Shown: in pieces, positions 39,201-50,300 of the stretch
Layout of the letters: every line of letters begins with the position of its first letter
Position numbering within the stretch: the stretch's first letter is position 1
Assembly: GCA_933822405.4 (NCBI GenBank)
Contig: CAKOGP040000224.1
Coordinates: forward strand, 417,868-481,867
Source of the DNA: Cylindrotheca closterium
Lineage: Eukaryota; Bacillariophyta; Bacillariophyceae; Bacillariales; Bacillariaceae
DNA: 64,000 nt
Reading direction: 5' to 3'
Program-made: the position numbers and the translations under genes
The notes under the pieces: generated by a model
The model's database searches: none
Told to the model about the DNA's origin: nothing
The model's input: only the letters and a program-made list of their open reading frames with translations

Positions 39201-42200
39201 TTTGCCTCGACAAGATCATTCTCTAGCTTACGAACATTTCCTTGCAAGCTTTTTTTCTCAGATTGCAACTCTTCGATCCGTGCGGCCTTTGCGGCAAGTT
39301 CTTGTTTCGCGGTACTCAGCTCCGACTCAGACTGCTGTGCCAACTGTCTTGATTCAGTGAGCTGATTATCGCTAGCGGAAGTCAGCGCAACGACTGTGGC
39401 CTTGCTTGATTCTGCATCTTCTTTTGCGTCGCCAAGATCTTTCTCTAGCTTGGTAACACTTTCTTCCAATCCTTCTTTCTCAGACTCCAACTTGTCTATT
39501 TGTGCAGCCTTTGTGGCAAGCTCTTGTTTTGCTGTACTCAGCTCCGACTCAGACTGCTGTGCCGACACCCGCGCCTCTGTGAGTTCATTCTCAAGGCGCT
39601 TGATAGAATCGGCTGATTCACCGCTAGCTGAAGTCAGCGCAACGACTGTCGTCTTGCTTGATTCAACATCTTCCTTTGCGTTGGCAAGATCTTTCTCTAA
39701 CTTGGTGACACTTTCTTCCAATCCTTCTTTCTCGGACTCCAACTTGTCTATTTGTGCAGCCTTTGTGGCAAGCTCTTGTTTTGCTGTACTCAGCTCCGAC
39801 TCAGACTGCTGTGCCAACTGTCTTGATTCAGTGAGCTCATTCTCAAGGCGCTTGATAGAATCAGCTGATTCATCGCCAGCTGAAGTCAGCGCAACGACTG
39901 TGGCCTTGCTTGATTCAACATCTTCCTTTGCGTCGTCAAGATCTTTCTCTAGCTTGGTAACACTTTCTTCCAATCCTTCTTTCTCAGACTCCAACTTGTC
40001 TATTTGTGCAGCCTTTGTGGCAAGCTCTTGTTTTGCTGTACTCAGCTCCGACTCAGACTGCTGTGCCGACACCCGCGCCTCTGTGAGTTCATTCTCAAGG
40101 CGCTTGATAGAATCGGCTGATTCACCGCTAGCTGAAGTCAGCGCAACGACTGTCGTCTTGCTTGATTCAACATCTTCCTTTGCGTTGGCAAGATCTTTCT
40201 CTAACTTGGTGACACTTTCTTCCAATCCTTCTTTCTCAGACTCCAACTTGTCTATTTGTGCAGCCTTTGTGGCAAGCTCTTGTTTTGCTGTACTCAGCTC
40301 CGACTCAGACTGCTGTGCCAAATGTCTTGATTCAGTGAGCTCATTCTCAAGGCGCTTGATAGAATCAGCTGATTCATCGCCAGCTGAAGTCAGCGCAACG
40401 ACTGTGGCCTTGCTTGATTCAGCACCTTCCTTTACATCAGCAAGCTCTTTCTCTAGCATGACAACGTTTCCTTCCAAGCGTTCCTTCTTTGCTTCCAGGT
40501 GCTCGATTCTTGCTTTGCTTGATTCGATCTCTTCCCTTGCTGTAGCAAGATCAGCATCCAGAACAGCAATGCTTGTGCTGGAAGCTTTAGATTCGGATGT
40601 TAGCCTGTCAACTAGTTCCTGGGTTGCTGCAGCGTGTTCCTTCGTCTCAGCAAGTTCGGTTGCCAACCTGACAATCTCAGTGTCGGCATTTCCTGTCTTT
40701 GACATCAGTTCGCTGTTTCGTGCTTCTCTTGCCTCAACTTCCTGCTTCGCCAATGTCAGCTGACTCTCCAGTCGAGCAACTCTTGCTTCGAATACTTCGT
40801 TCTTTGACGTTAAGTCTTGAATTCTTGAGCTACCGGTAGCAGCTTCTTCCCTGGCTGCTGCAAGCTGTTGCTCCAGTACGGCAACATTGGCCTGCAGTTC
40901 TCCGTTTCTTGACGTCATCTCATTGATTCTCAGCTTATCTGCCTCAGACTTCTCTTGCTCAACAGAAATCATCCTCTGCTGTGCCTCTTCACTGGAAGAC
41001 TTGGCTTCTTGTAGCTCTGATTGAAGTTTCTCGATTGCTGCTATCGCCAACAGATGTTTTGACGCCTCTTGTGCAAAGTTGAATTTGTTGGACTCGCACT
41101 CTTGTCGAGCTGCAGCAAGATCTTCCTGTCTCTTTTTGAGTTCTCTATTAGACAGGGTGATTTGGTCGTTTGACTTCGCAAGCTCGGCCCTCGTGGATTC
41201 CAATTCCTCCTGTAGTGACTCCTTTTCGGCGGTGAAGGCGATGACAGTACTGCAATGTTCATCGGCTTCTTTCATGGTAGACTGTAGCTTCCATTGGACT
41301 TCTGTCAACTCTGCTTCGTGCTGGTTCTTGATCTCATGCAAATTGTGTACCAAAGAATCCACGGTGGACTTAAGATTAGTGATTTCAATCTCGGACTCTT
41401 GCAATTGAGTCTTAATTTCATCGTTTTCAAACTCTGCAAGATCGATGTCGGAGCGACGCTGTTCTTCGAGTTGAACAAGTGATGCTTTCAGTGCCGCTGC
41501 TTGATCTTTGGCATTTTGCCAATTTTGACGAGCATCAGCATAGTCCTCCTCCAGTAGGGCGTCTCGTTCCAAATCATCAAGCCAGTGCTGTTGTGACTCG
41601 ATAAGACCGGATTGAAGAAGGGAGACTCGTTGTAGGGCAACTGAATGATCTTCATCCAACATGGCATGTTCTTCCAAATCATCCAGCCACTGTTTCTTCG
41701 ACTCGACTAGGTTGGCTTCCAGCATTGAGGTTCGTTCCATTTCCAAGAAGCGTTCTTCTTGTTCCTTCTTCAGATTTGCCTGCAGTGACGCGACTGCAAA
41801 TGCCGTCTCAGCAAGATCCTCATCCAAAACCTGACATCCTTCCAGATCGTCCAACAAATCTTGCTTTGTTCGGAATAGTTCCATGGTCAGATGATGTTCT
41901 CTTTCTACCGCTTGCTTCAATTGGATGATCAATTTGGTTTCCTTCTTCTTCAAAGAATCGACTTCATGCTGAGATGATTCACTCTGATGTGCCAATGTTT
42001 TGTTCATGGCATGTATTTCGCCTTCCTTTTCGTGAAGAGCAGAACAGAATTCTTCTTCCTCCGTCTGTCGCTGCTCTAGAGTATCGAACACCTCATCCTT
42101 CACACGCCAAAGCTCCATAGTCAGGTGTCGCAAACTATCGTCAGCGACTGCTATTCGGTCCATCCAACTGACTTCCTTTTGATTCCATTCATTGATTTCA

Positions 42201-43216
42201 CGGTGTACAGATTCATACTCGGCAGATTTGGCTTCAAGTGCTTTGGTAGTATTATTGGCTTCCTCCATCTTGTCGTCCAGAGCAGCTCGCAACTCTTCAT
42301 TTTTATTCTGTAGTCCTGCAAGCGTTTTTTGAATCGTTTGAAGGGCCAACTTGGTTTCCTTCAGTGACGAAGTGGTGGCTTCCAGATCTGCCGACCTCCT
42401 TTCAAGTGCACTAGCTGTACCAGCAGCTTCCTTGGTTTTGTTTCCCAATGCTTTTCGCAGTGGCCCTTGTTCCTCTTGTGCTTTTGCTAGATTTGATTGT
42501 GTTTGCGCGAGCTCTTGTTTGGTTTGATCCAACAATGTGGTAGTCTCGTTCAAGGCGCCTTGAGTTGTAGAAAGTGTTGACTTCAGTACCGTCTCAGATT
42601 CAATGAGACGTTCCAGATCTTCGGCTTGCACTTCTAGATTCTCTTCCAGTGTCTCCAATTTGACATTCGCGTCTTTGGTCTTGTTCATCCATCCAACGAC
42701 TCCTTCTGCCAATTTGCGTTCTCGTTCTTGAGTCGATCGGATAGTTACGACGTTTTCCTTCAACTGGAAGCTCTGTTTCTTGATCAAATCTTCATTTTTG
42801 GATACCACTTGCTTCAGATCTTCTTCGCGTTTCAAAGCATCCTCAAGTAACGTTGTCTTTTCGTTCAATTTTGAAGTCAACTTTTCAATTTCACTTTGCA
42901 ATGCGGATCTCTGATTATTCCAGTTAGTATTGGCCTTTTTCATTTTCGAATCCCAATCTGAGTTGGCCTTGGTCAAGTTTTTAACAGCAATATCTTTCTC
43001 CTTTTGATTCTCCTTGACAGATGATTTCTGATCCTTGATTGTCTTTTGCAATTCAGCTTCTTGTTGTTGAGATTTGCGCAAAGCCTGAGCTGTTTTATCC
43101 AGCTTCTCTTTGGTACCATGATATTGGCTTTTGTACTTTTCATACAAGTTGTGTAGATCTTCCAAAGGAGTCTCATCCAAGCCTCGGTCGTCTTTGCGAC
43201 GTAGAAACTTGACCAT
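36299..43216 (-). CDS. Giant coiled-coil protein 1 (2305 aa)
   Basis: A single 6.9-kb exon encoding an almost continuous coiled coil with heptad Leu/Ala and Glu/Lys spacing; no motor, kinase or membrane domain was seen. The N-terminus MVKFLRRKDDRGLDETPLED and LHNLYEKYKSQY and the C-terminus YKDQTLQSENSLKEETDKL ending FDWYDT match the ends of the 3714-aa neighbour, so the two are tandem duplicates. Between DNA 39129 and 40640 lies an array of 84-residue repeats (TVVALTS..(D/G)ESADSIKRLEN ... SVTKLEKDL) that are nearly identical. Similar long coiled coils in eukaryotes act as golgins, centrosomal or intermediate-filament-like scaffolds, but nothing here decides among them. Start is the first Met of the frame. 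Confidence 0.8.
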   Translation of the reverse strand: MVKFLRRKDDRGLDETPLEDLHNLYEKYKSQYHGTKEKLDKTAQALRKSQQQEAELQKTIKDQKSSVKENQKEKDIAVKNLTKANSDWDSKMKKANTNWNNQRSALQSEIEKLTSKLNEKTTLLEDALKREEDLKQVVSKNEDLIKKQSFQLKENVVTIRSTQERERKLAEGVVGWMNKTKDANVKLETLEENLEVQAEDLERLIESETVLKSTLSTTQGALNETTTLLDQTKQELAQTQSNLAKAQEEQGPLRKALGNKTKEAAGTASALERRSADLEATTSSLKETKLALQTIQKTLAGLQNKNEELRAALDDKMEEANNTTKALEAKSAEYESVHREINEWNQKEVSWMDRIAVADDSLRHLTMELWRVKDEVFDTLEQRQTEEEEFCSALHEKEGEIHAMNKTLAHQSESSQHEVDSLKKKETKLIIQLKQAVEREHHLTMELFRTKQDLLDDLEGCQVLDEDLAETAFAVASLQANLKKEQEERFLEMERTSMLEANLVESKKQWLDDLEEHAMLDEDHSVALQRVSLLQSGLIESQQHWLDDLERDALLEEDYADARQNWQNAKDQAAALKASLVQLEEQRRSDIDLAEFENDEIKTQLQESEIEITNLKSTVDSLVHNLHEIKNQHEAELTEVQWKLQSTMKEADEHCSTVIAFTAEKESLQEELESTRAELAKSNDQITLSNRELKKRQEDLAAARQECESNKFNFAQEASKHLLAIAAIEKLQSELQEAKSSSEEAQQRMISVEQEKSEADKLRINEMTSRNGELQANVAVLEQQLAAAREEAATGSSRIQDLTSKNEVFEARVARLESQLTLAKQEVEAREARNSELMSKTGNADTEIVRLATELAETKEHAAATQELVDRLTSESKASSTSIAVLDADLATAREEIESSKARIEHLEAKKERLEGNVVMLEKELADVKEGAESSKATVVALTSAGDESADSIKRLENELTESRHLAQQSESELSTAKQELATKAAQIDKLESEKEGLEESVTKLEKDLANAKEDVESSKTTVVALTSASGESADSIKRLENELTEARVSAQQSESELSTAKQELATKAAQIDKLESEKEGLEESVTKLEKDLDDAKEDVESSKATVVALTSAGDESADSIKRLENELTESRQLAQQSESELSTAKQELATKAAQIDKLESEKEGLEESVTKLEKDLANAKEDVESSKTTVVALTSASGESADSIKRLENELTEARVSAQQSESELSTAKQELATKAAQIDKLESEKEGLEESVTKLEKDLGDAKEDAESSKATVVALTSASDNQLTESRQLAQQSESELSTAKQELAAKAARIEELQSEKKSLQGNVRKLENDLVEAKDNADTGVLSRELPHQSDSEAIAMKEERASNIARLEELESEKESLEEDVAKLEKELAEAKEEAATSNTANIALKSRSDELAGAVKQLESELTETRRLAQLSDSELMAAKDELATSIARMEELKSEKEEALASLESAQNDLSDSTKTVSDTQEELSAVRNENETNKSRVSELTEKKEEAEANIARLEQDVREAREESEKTKTALVTLTSKSDNSSQVVMRLQNELTESQQKVGQLEVELTTCKEEAETSKASAEELTIQQKEAEVNVALLESKLTESQMALDETQAELAAAKEERETRMVELAASNEESEANFARLEQELHVSKEESATNKAAVATLTVKGEEMGERVSQLENELTESRTTANSYQKELASAMAAEETSKTKIEELTAKNEEFEVTIAELQSELDESKELADRQQTDLSNMQDVAKVSEATIRDLKSENINASEKTAQLENELADSARTIEQLNEELAAAKQIEETSRTTIVALASKSDETNESVSRLEKELMESKESNEQIQFELVKAKEELEVNAATIEELKSKKDESDETTTRLENEVLESRQSNDALNGELITAKAETEAAKATIDELTLKMEDANAKASKLEADLAEASTTIEKIQEELTAAQSECETCKKTIVRLLSQTEESSGAISRLELDLAESKSFAEQSKIELDRATKEREERQAAIDDLTKKHESSLERVATLESEMEEALLAVAQRQGQLTNAENDLEETKHELSKIQEQESSHSSKLKNEAEYLQSKIAEMESHLQTEAESLQSKIQELEAAVAESKEQKSSLEKSQEETQQDLLSSKQDIESLQDQVQELKEALQVSKEDTAAAQSELQKTRDELKSLQKDFESTQERALNAESNRSMAESQLDELQKTHEEAIVSLKESRDETYSQLNMRVADLESDLSQAKFQLELAETMAEESSKEAAFHRKTLTEMGVELKNYKDQTLQSENSLKEETDKLKEEFDWYDT
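39381..40388 (-). repeat. Coding tandem array: 252-bp monomers forming 504-bp dimers
   Basis: The string gtcagcgcaacgactg recurs at 39381, 39633, 39885, 40137 and 40389, exactly 252 bp apart each time (84 codons, 12 heptads). Monomers alternate between two types. Copies at 39633 and 40137 share ccgctagctg before the marker and gtcgtcttg after it. Copies at 39381 and 39885 have gtggccttg and both contain gccgacacccgcgcctct. The array therefore grew by duplication of a two-monomer, 504-bp block. More diverged or shortened copies flank it (39129 side and 40389-40640). Confidence 0.9.
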
Positions 43217-44329
43217 CTTCAGGTGAACTGATGAAGTCGAACTTCAGAATTGCCTGAATTTTAGAATAATTGCTGCTTTTGTGGCTAGAGATTCAGCGTT
43301 TTTTTTTCGGTGCCGATGGTTCTTTCGTGTCCTTCAGAATTTGCAGTTTCTTTCTTTGCTTTATGACTTCTTTACTGTTACTCTCATGTTTCTATTTGTG
43401 CTCTTTTGATGACGATGAATAAGTTTGGGAGGTTTTTTTCAGGTGACAAAAGTGAATTCGTAAGCTTCCTGATGCCTGATGGTCACATTTTGGGTTTGGT
43501 CTTGATCTAATCGGTCATACTGCTGGCGTACTCGTGAGACGGGCGCGAATGACACATACACATGCAGTTTGAAAATTCCGTTTGGAAGCTGGCTGACGTT
43601 TTCCCCCAGTTTTGACAGCTGTGATCTGCGTTTTGATGATTATAAAGTACTTACATAGATGCTGGCGTCAGCGGTGACTGGCAGGTACCATGCTGGCAGT
43701 GCTTCTCTTGGGGGGTACCCCCCCAAACCCCCCAGCAATACCACTAGGGTTACCTTTCTTGCCGACAAGCCACACATGCCTCCCGGCGGGCCCTCCCGGC
43801 GGGAACATACTGTAGTTTTAAATTCTGAGGTCGATTTTGTGGTGTGATTCGTGCAGTTACGTAATCAAGGAATCTTTTATGGTGAAACGCATGTGGAAAT
43901 GTACTTTTGTGTCGTGTGATTCATTCAATGTTGAATGTATTTTAGAGCAGAGCGTTGATATAACTTCCAATCAAAATTGGACATCCCCCGGATGACATGC
44001 AAGTTTCTACGAAGCCTTTGGAAATAAGAAACCAAAAAGAAGAGAACTCAGTAACTTCCAATCAAAATGAATGCGGAGATTTCTCTCTGTCCGTGGATGA
44101 ATATGAACAAATGCCTCTACCATCCAGAACTGTCATACTTGTATTTCACTGTAAAACGATTGCGTTCTCCAGTATGCTTAGATTTTCATACCACTCAAAT
44201 TCGTTTGAAGAATCTACTCTTGATATTTGACAGGGCGATGAAGATGAATTCAGAATGAATGCATGCTCCATATACCTTTAGTTTCATATGAATTTTGTTA
44301 ATATACAATGATTATGCTTGGTTCTAGGC
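43217..44329. other. Intergenic between the two giant coiled-coil genes
   Basis: About 1.1 kb; promoter of the 2305-aa gene and 3' end of the 3714-aa gene. The segment 43680-43805 is unlike its surroundings: G/C homopolymers, a GGGGGGTACCCCCC palindrome and a GC-rich direct repeat (listed separately). No supported gene. Confidence 0.5.
43710..43803. repeat. GC-rich palindrome and direct repeat
   Basis: A perfect 14-bp palindrome GGGGGGTACCCCCC lies at 43710-43723, followed by another C6 run. At 43779-43790 and 43792-43803 the 12-mer CCTCCCGGCGGG is repeated directly with a 13-bp period, and each copy contains its own CCCGGCGGG dyad. The block stands out in an otherwise moderately A/T-rich intergenic region and may be a remnant of a dispersed or foldback element. 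Confidence 0.7.
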
Positions 44330-47300
44330 TTATACTTCGTACCACTCAAATTCGTCTTTCAGATTGTTGGTTACTTCCTTCAATGCATTTTCCGATTGAA
44401 AAGTTTGATCCTTGTAGTTCTTGAATTCAATTCCAAGGTCCGTCAGAGTCTTTCGGTGGTAGGCAGTTTCACTTTGAGACTCCTCTGCCATGATCTCAGC
44501 CTGCTGAAGTTGGAACTTGGTATCGTTCAAGTCACTCTCTAGGTCTTCAATACGCATTTGCAAAGTGGAATAGGTTTCTTCACGAGAAGCCCTCAATGCT
44601 GCAATCGCTTCTTGATGGCTTTTTTGCAGCTCATCATATTGAACTTCACTACTCTGATTCTTCATAGTTTCGAGTTCAGCTTGCAAGGCTTCCAGTTGGT
44701 CCCTGGTCTCTTGGAGCTGAAACTCAGCTGAAGAAGTCTCAATCTTGGACTCCTCCAAAGCTTTTTGCAGGTTTCCAATATCTCCTCGGGTCTTCATCTC
44801 AGACATTTCCAGAGACGCTTTCTCTGTCCTGGTTGCGGAAATGGCCTTTTCCAAATTGGCAACCTTGGATCTCAAAGTTTCCGTTTCAGCCTTCATCTTA
44901 ACTGACTTGGATGATTCTTCTTCTCGCGCCCTGTCCAGTCCCAGCTTGTTCTCTTTCAACATCGTTTCAGCAGAGGAAAGTTGCTCTTGGTGGCGGGCTG
45001 CGATCAATTTTGTTTGTTCCATTTCGGACTGTAGGGTGGCAATCTTCTCAATGGAGGCTTCGTTCTTGGCTGTCAAATCATTGATCAGAGTCTGTCGTTG
45101 CTCGCTAGCCTCCTTGACTTGAGCAAGATTGAACAAAGTTTGTTCAAATGTCTTGTTGGATTCAGCAAGCTCATACTCCAATCTTAAGATGGTCTCACTT
45201 GATTGGTTTCGATTGTCGCTATCTTCTTTGGCTTTCATGAGTTCATTTTGGATCATTTCAGTTGTTGCATTGGCAGCAGAAAGTTCATCCTGTAGTTTCA
45301 CGACAATTGCTTCTGTGTTTTCATTCTTTAAACGCAATTCATCGATAACCATCATTGCTGTTTTGATTTCGTGTTTAGTAACCTCATGACAAGCCTGTGA
45401 TTGGGACAGCTCTTGTTCAAGACGAGCGACATTGGCTTCAGCCTCATTTTGATTCAGCTGCAGACTGTCCACTCTTTGTACTACTTCATTGGCCGCGGCA
45501 AGGGCAGCCTTTGATTCCACAAGCTCGTTTTCAAGTTTCAACACAGCTTCACTAGATTCTTCATGTTGTGACAGCAACCTGACGATCGTCCTCTTGCAGG
45601 TCTCGGTTTCACTTTTGGCAGATACGAGCTCTTCGGATATTGTATTGGTGATACTTTTGGACTCGGAGAGTTCTTCGGCCTGTTTTGCAATCTGCTGTTG
45701 GGTATCTTCATATTTTGACTTCATCTCATCAAATGTTGCTTTTTCTTTCGCATTCATTGCCATGATTTCTTCTAGTTGCTGTTCTTGGTTAATATTGGAC
45801 TCTGCTAGGTCGCATTCGAGACCGCAAATCATAGTCTCGGCTTCTTTGTTCTTAAGAGTCAAAACAGTAACAGCCTGCTGACTCATCTCTGCTTCTTTCA
45901 TCACGACTGAAAGCTTCATTTGACATTCTTCAGTCAACTTTCTTGCATCAGCTAGTTCCTGGTCCAGTCTCAAGACGGATTTATTGGCTTCAGCGCACTT
46001 CATATTCAAAGCATCGAATGAAACTTTATTCTTCTCTGCCTCTTTGCTCCTGGTGGTAAGCTCCTGTTCCAATCGAGTAACGTTCTGCTTGACTTGTGCC
46101 ATTTCAGAAGTCAAATCAGTGATGGTGTCTTCTCGTGTTGCAGCTTCATCATTCAATGAGGCAAGAGTAGCTTCGAGTTCCTTCATTGCTTCTTCTGAAC
46201 TCGAAAGCTCATTCTGGAGCAGGACCAAAGTCTTCTCGGAAGCTGCAGCCTTTTCAAAAAGCTCAAGTATAGTCAAGTTCCTTGCCTTGTTCTCGTTCTT
46301 TGCTTCATCAAGCTCTTGCTCCAGTCTTGCAACGATAGTCTCGGTCTCGTCGATCTTGGCAGAAAGGTTCTCGGTCAGAACCTTACTCTTGGTTGTTTCT
46401 TCTCTCGCTGAGGATAAATCATTTTGCAACTTTTCTTCATTTTGCTTGGCCTCCCTTTGTAATTTTTCATTCAACTTTCTTGAATTGATTAGTTCCTTCT
46501 CCAAACGCGAGACTGTTCCCTTTGTCTCGATAAATGTCAAATTCAAAGCAGCTATTGATGCCTTCCTCTCCTCAGCTTCTTCACTTGCCATGGCAAGCTC
46601 TTGTTCCAACCGAGCAAAGTTCTCCTTGGCTTGATTACTTTCAACAGTCAAATTAGCGATGGCGGCTTCTCGTTGCTTAGCTTTCCCATTCAAAATGGTA
46701 AGCTTGTCTTCAGAAGTTGAAAGTTCATTCTTGAGCACAGACACAATTTGGTCGGAAGCTGCAGCCTTTTCAGTAAGTTTAAGGATCGTTGACTTGCATG
46801 CCTTGCTCTCATCCTTTGCTTCTTCAAGCTCCTGTTCTAATTTTGCAACGATTGACTGGGTCTTGTCAATCTTTACAGTAAGGTTCTTGACTTCAGTTTT
46901 GCTCTTGTTTGCTTCCTCCCTTGCCTCAGATAAGCCATCTTGGTAAATTTCTTCCTTTTCTTTTTCATCCATCTGTGATTGTTCTGTCAACTTTCTTGAA
47001 TCTGTCAGTTCATTCTCCAAACTCAAGGCTCTTTCCTTGCTTTCGATGCATTTCAAATTCAAAGCAGAGATTGATGCCTTGCTGTTATTGACTTCTTCAT
47101 CAGCAATTGCTAGCTGGTGCTTTAACCGAGTAACGGTCTCCTTGCATTGGTTCCTTTCAACAGTCATATTCGCAATGATTGCTTCCCGTGTCTTAGCTTC
47201 CACATTCAACGAAGCAAGCTTGTTTTCAAGTGCAATCACTGTTCCTTCTGAACCTGTAAGCTTATTCTGCAGCAGAGATACGGCCTTTTCGGAAGCTAGA

Positions 47301-50300
47301 GCTGTTTTGTTCAGTTCGTCCATTGTCAATTTGCTTGCTTTGTTCTCGTCCTTTGCTTCATCAAGCTCTTGTTCCAATCTCGTGATGATAGATTCGGTTG
47401 CATTGATCTTGGCAGTAAGATTTTTGACCAGAGCCTTGCTTCTGTCTGCCTCCTCCTTTGCCGCAGACAAATCGGTTTGGCAGTTTTCCACATTTTGTTT
47501 GGCTTCCATCCTACAGTCTTCCGTCAGCTTCACTGCTTTTGATAGTTCATTCTTCAGTCGCAAGGTGGCTTTATTGGACTCAACAAACTTCAAATCCAAT
47601 GCACAAATTGAAGCTTTGCTCTTTTCAACCTCTTCATTTGCAATGGAAATCTCTTGTTCCAATCGGGCATTGCTCTCCTCAGCTTGATTCATTTCAGCAG
47701 TCAAAACATCGATAGCAGCTTCTCGTTTCTCAACTTCACCGTTTAAAGATGCGAGCTTGCTTTTGAGATCCTTCACTGCTCCTTCTGATGTGGAAAGCTT
47801 ATTCTGCAGCAGAGACACAGTCTTTTTGGAATCTGCACTGAGTTTTTCCATTCTCTTGTCTGCTTCTTCTTTTGCGGCATAAAAATCAATTTTGTACTTT
47901 TCTGCCAAATTCTTTGTCTTCGCGAGAACCTCTTCAAGACGTGAAACATTTTTCTCCGATTCAGCGTTCTTCAATATCAAGTTATCAATTACCTCATTAC
48001 TTGACTCTGCCTCTTTCTTTGTGGCTGCAAGCTCCAGTTGACACTGCTCACTCAACTTTTGTGCGTCAGAAAGCACAGTCTCCAATCGCAACACTGTCTT
48101 GTTTGATTCGTCACACTTGGCAGTCAAAATGACGATGGTAGCCTTGCTATGCTCGTCGTCATCTCTTGCAGTAGTAAGCTGTTTCTCCAGCCGGCTGACG
48201 TCTCCCTTGGCAAGGTTGCATTCAGCCATCAAATCTGAAATAGTCGATTCAAGTTTCTGAGTTTCATCATTAGCCGCGACAAGCTCATTCTGGCATTCCG
48301 CAATCTTTGTAGTCAGTGCCACGATGGTCGATTGGTGGGCTTCCTTTTCTGCTTGGACCTCATCAAGCTTCTTCTCCAGCTTACTATTTGTTGATTTGCC
48401 CTCTTGGATCTCCTCCCTCGCAAGTTTCAAGTCCGCCTCGGATTTTTCTTTTGACGACATCGCCTCAGTTAGAACTTTGGCAAGTTGAGCGGCGTTTGCT
48501 TTGGTCCCTTCAACACTGGAGGCCAACCCCCCAACTGTTGCCTTATTCCGCTCAAGCTCTTGCTTCGTGCTGACAAGCTCTGCCGTCGTCTGTTGGGATG
48601 CTATTGTTGCGTCCAAAAGTTGCTGCTCCAAGATTGTGACATTTGCTTCCAAATCTTCTTTCTGTGAAAGAAGATCCTTGGTTCTTGCCTCCTGCATCTT
48701 GGTTTCTTCTTTCAGCTCCTCGATTTCAGCGCAAGAATTGGTTTTCGACTCATTTGACTCAATCAGCTCTTTTTCAAGACGACGAACGGATTCACCCAGT
48801 TCATCCGTCTTGACATTCAAAGCAACCGATGCCAGCCTTCGGGACTTGCACTCTTCCAATGCAATATCTAGCTCTTTCTTCACACTTTCCACATTTGTTT
48901 TTGCGTCTTTGCGCTCCAAGATCATTTCGTCAAGTCTTGCTTTTGTCTTTTCAGATTCTTCGTTTGACGCCGCAAGATCTGCATAAGCTTGGGACAACAT
49001 TTTCTTTAACTGGGTCAGATCTTTCTCAAGTTGAGATGCGACCCCAACCAAATTTTTGTCTTCCGAACTCAAGACATTAATTGCCCTCTCACTGGCATCA
49101 CGCTTGGTCTCTATTGTAGCGACAGTTGTTTTGACCTTTTTGCCATCTAATTTGCAATTTGCAATAGCTGTCGTCCTTGTTTCCAACTCTTCCTGCGCTG
49201 CAAATAGCTCTCCGTCAATTCGTTCTCTCAATTTCTTTGACTCAAAAAGTTGAGTCTTGAGACAAGCAACATCCCCTTCGCTACTGTGGAGACTTGATGC
49301 CAATTCACCATTCACCGACAACAACTGGTTCACAACTGACTTGCCTGTTTCGACTAGAGCAATAGTAGCAGTCAGCTTTTCTTGTGACCGAAACATCGAC
49401 TCTTTTGAATCCACCAATTGGCATTCAAGACGGGATGCCAACACCGTTAACTCTTCATTCTTGGCCATCAGAGAAACAACTTGGGTATTGTAGCGATCCG
49501 CGTCTCCTTTGGCAGCAGCAAGCTCATTCTCTAATTTCTGAGCTTTTTCAATCTGTGATTGCATCTTTATCATTATTGTCTTGCTTGCTTTTGCTTCTTC
49601 CTTTGCCTCGACCAACTGGTATTGCGTCTGTTCCATAACCTTCTTGGTTTCATATAGTTGTTTTTGAAGGCGGACCATTTCTCCTTCAGTACGTTCATTC
49701 TGCAAAGACAATTCATCACTTTTTGACGCCAACTCTTCTAGCGCTGACTTCTCTTTTTGAGCGCTTGCAAGCTCTTTTTCCAAACGAGCAACTGCTCCCT
49801 CTGCCTCTTGATTTCTACCAGTAATCTCATTGATCGTTAACTGGTGTGCAGCTGCTTCTTGCTCTACCATAGCAATGTAAGTTTTTGATTGAAGCAGTGC
49901 CTCGTTTGCATCAGCTACCTGTTTCTTCAATTCTGACATAGCTTGATTGGATTCTTCTTGCGTTGAAGTCAACATTGCAATTCTGGCCGCACTTGTCTTC
50001 GCATCTTCTTTAGCTGTAGCAAGCTCTTGTTCCATCATTGAAAGAATCGCTTTGGCCCACTGGTTCTTTGAAGTCAGTTCTTCATTTACAGCCATGGTCG
50101 TCCCCATGTCAGCGATTGTGGTAGCAAGTTCCGCCTTTGACTTTGTCATTGATTCGTTTGCCTCTCTCAGCTCTCTCCCCAGACGTGATATGGTTTCTTC
50201 TGAATTTTCATTCTGTGAAGTCAAAGCAGTAATTGCCATTCTGCCACTATTGCTCTCTTCCTTTGCCTTCTCAAGTTCGATTTGTAGCCTTTCAACTGTG

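Noticed and set aside
39396..40763. 455-codon open frame on the + strand inside the 2305-aa coiled-coil gene
   Set aside because: It is the mirror of the 252-bp repeats: Glu/Lys/Leu codons read backward as Ser/Phe/Ala, giving a repetitive Ser-rich frame with no independent character. The minus frame continues for 2305 codons with family caps.
43659..43847. 62-codon frame across the GC-rich block, reading Gly/Pro/Ser/Arg
   Set aside because: Frame arises from G/C homopolymers and direct repeats; no coding evidence.
45984..47687. Long + strand frames (216 codons each) inside the 3714-aa coiled-coil gene
   Set aside because: Same antisense effect of coiled-coil codon bias; Ser/Phe/Cys-rich and broken between repeats.
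46900..47900. A myosin tail or SMC protein identity for the giant coiled coils
   Set aside because: No motor, ATP-binding Walker motif or hinge was seen; coiled-coil similarity alone is not evidence of family.
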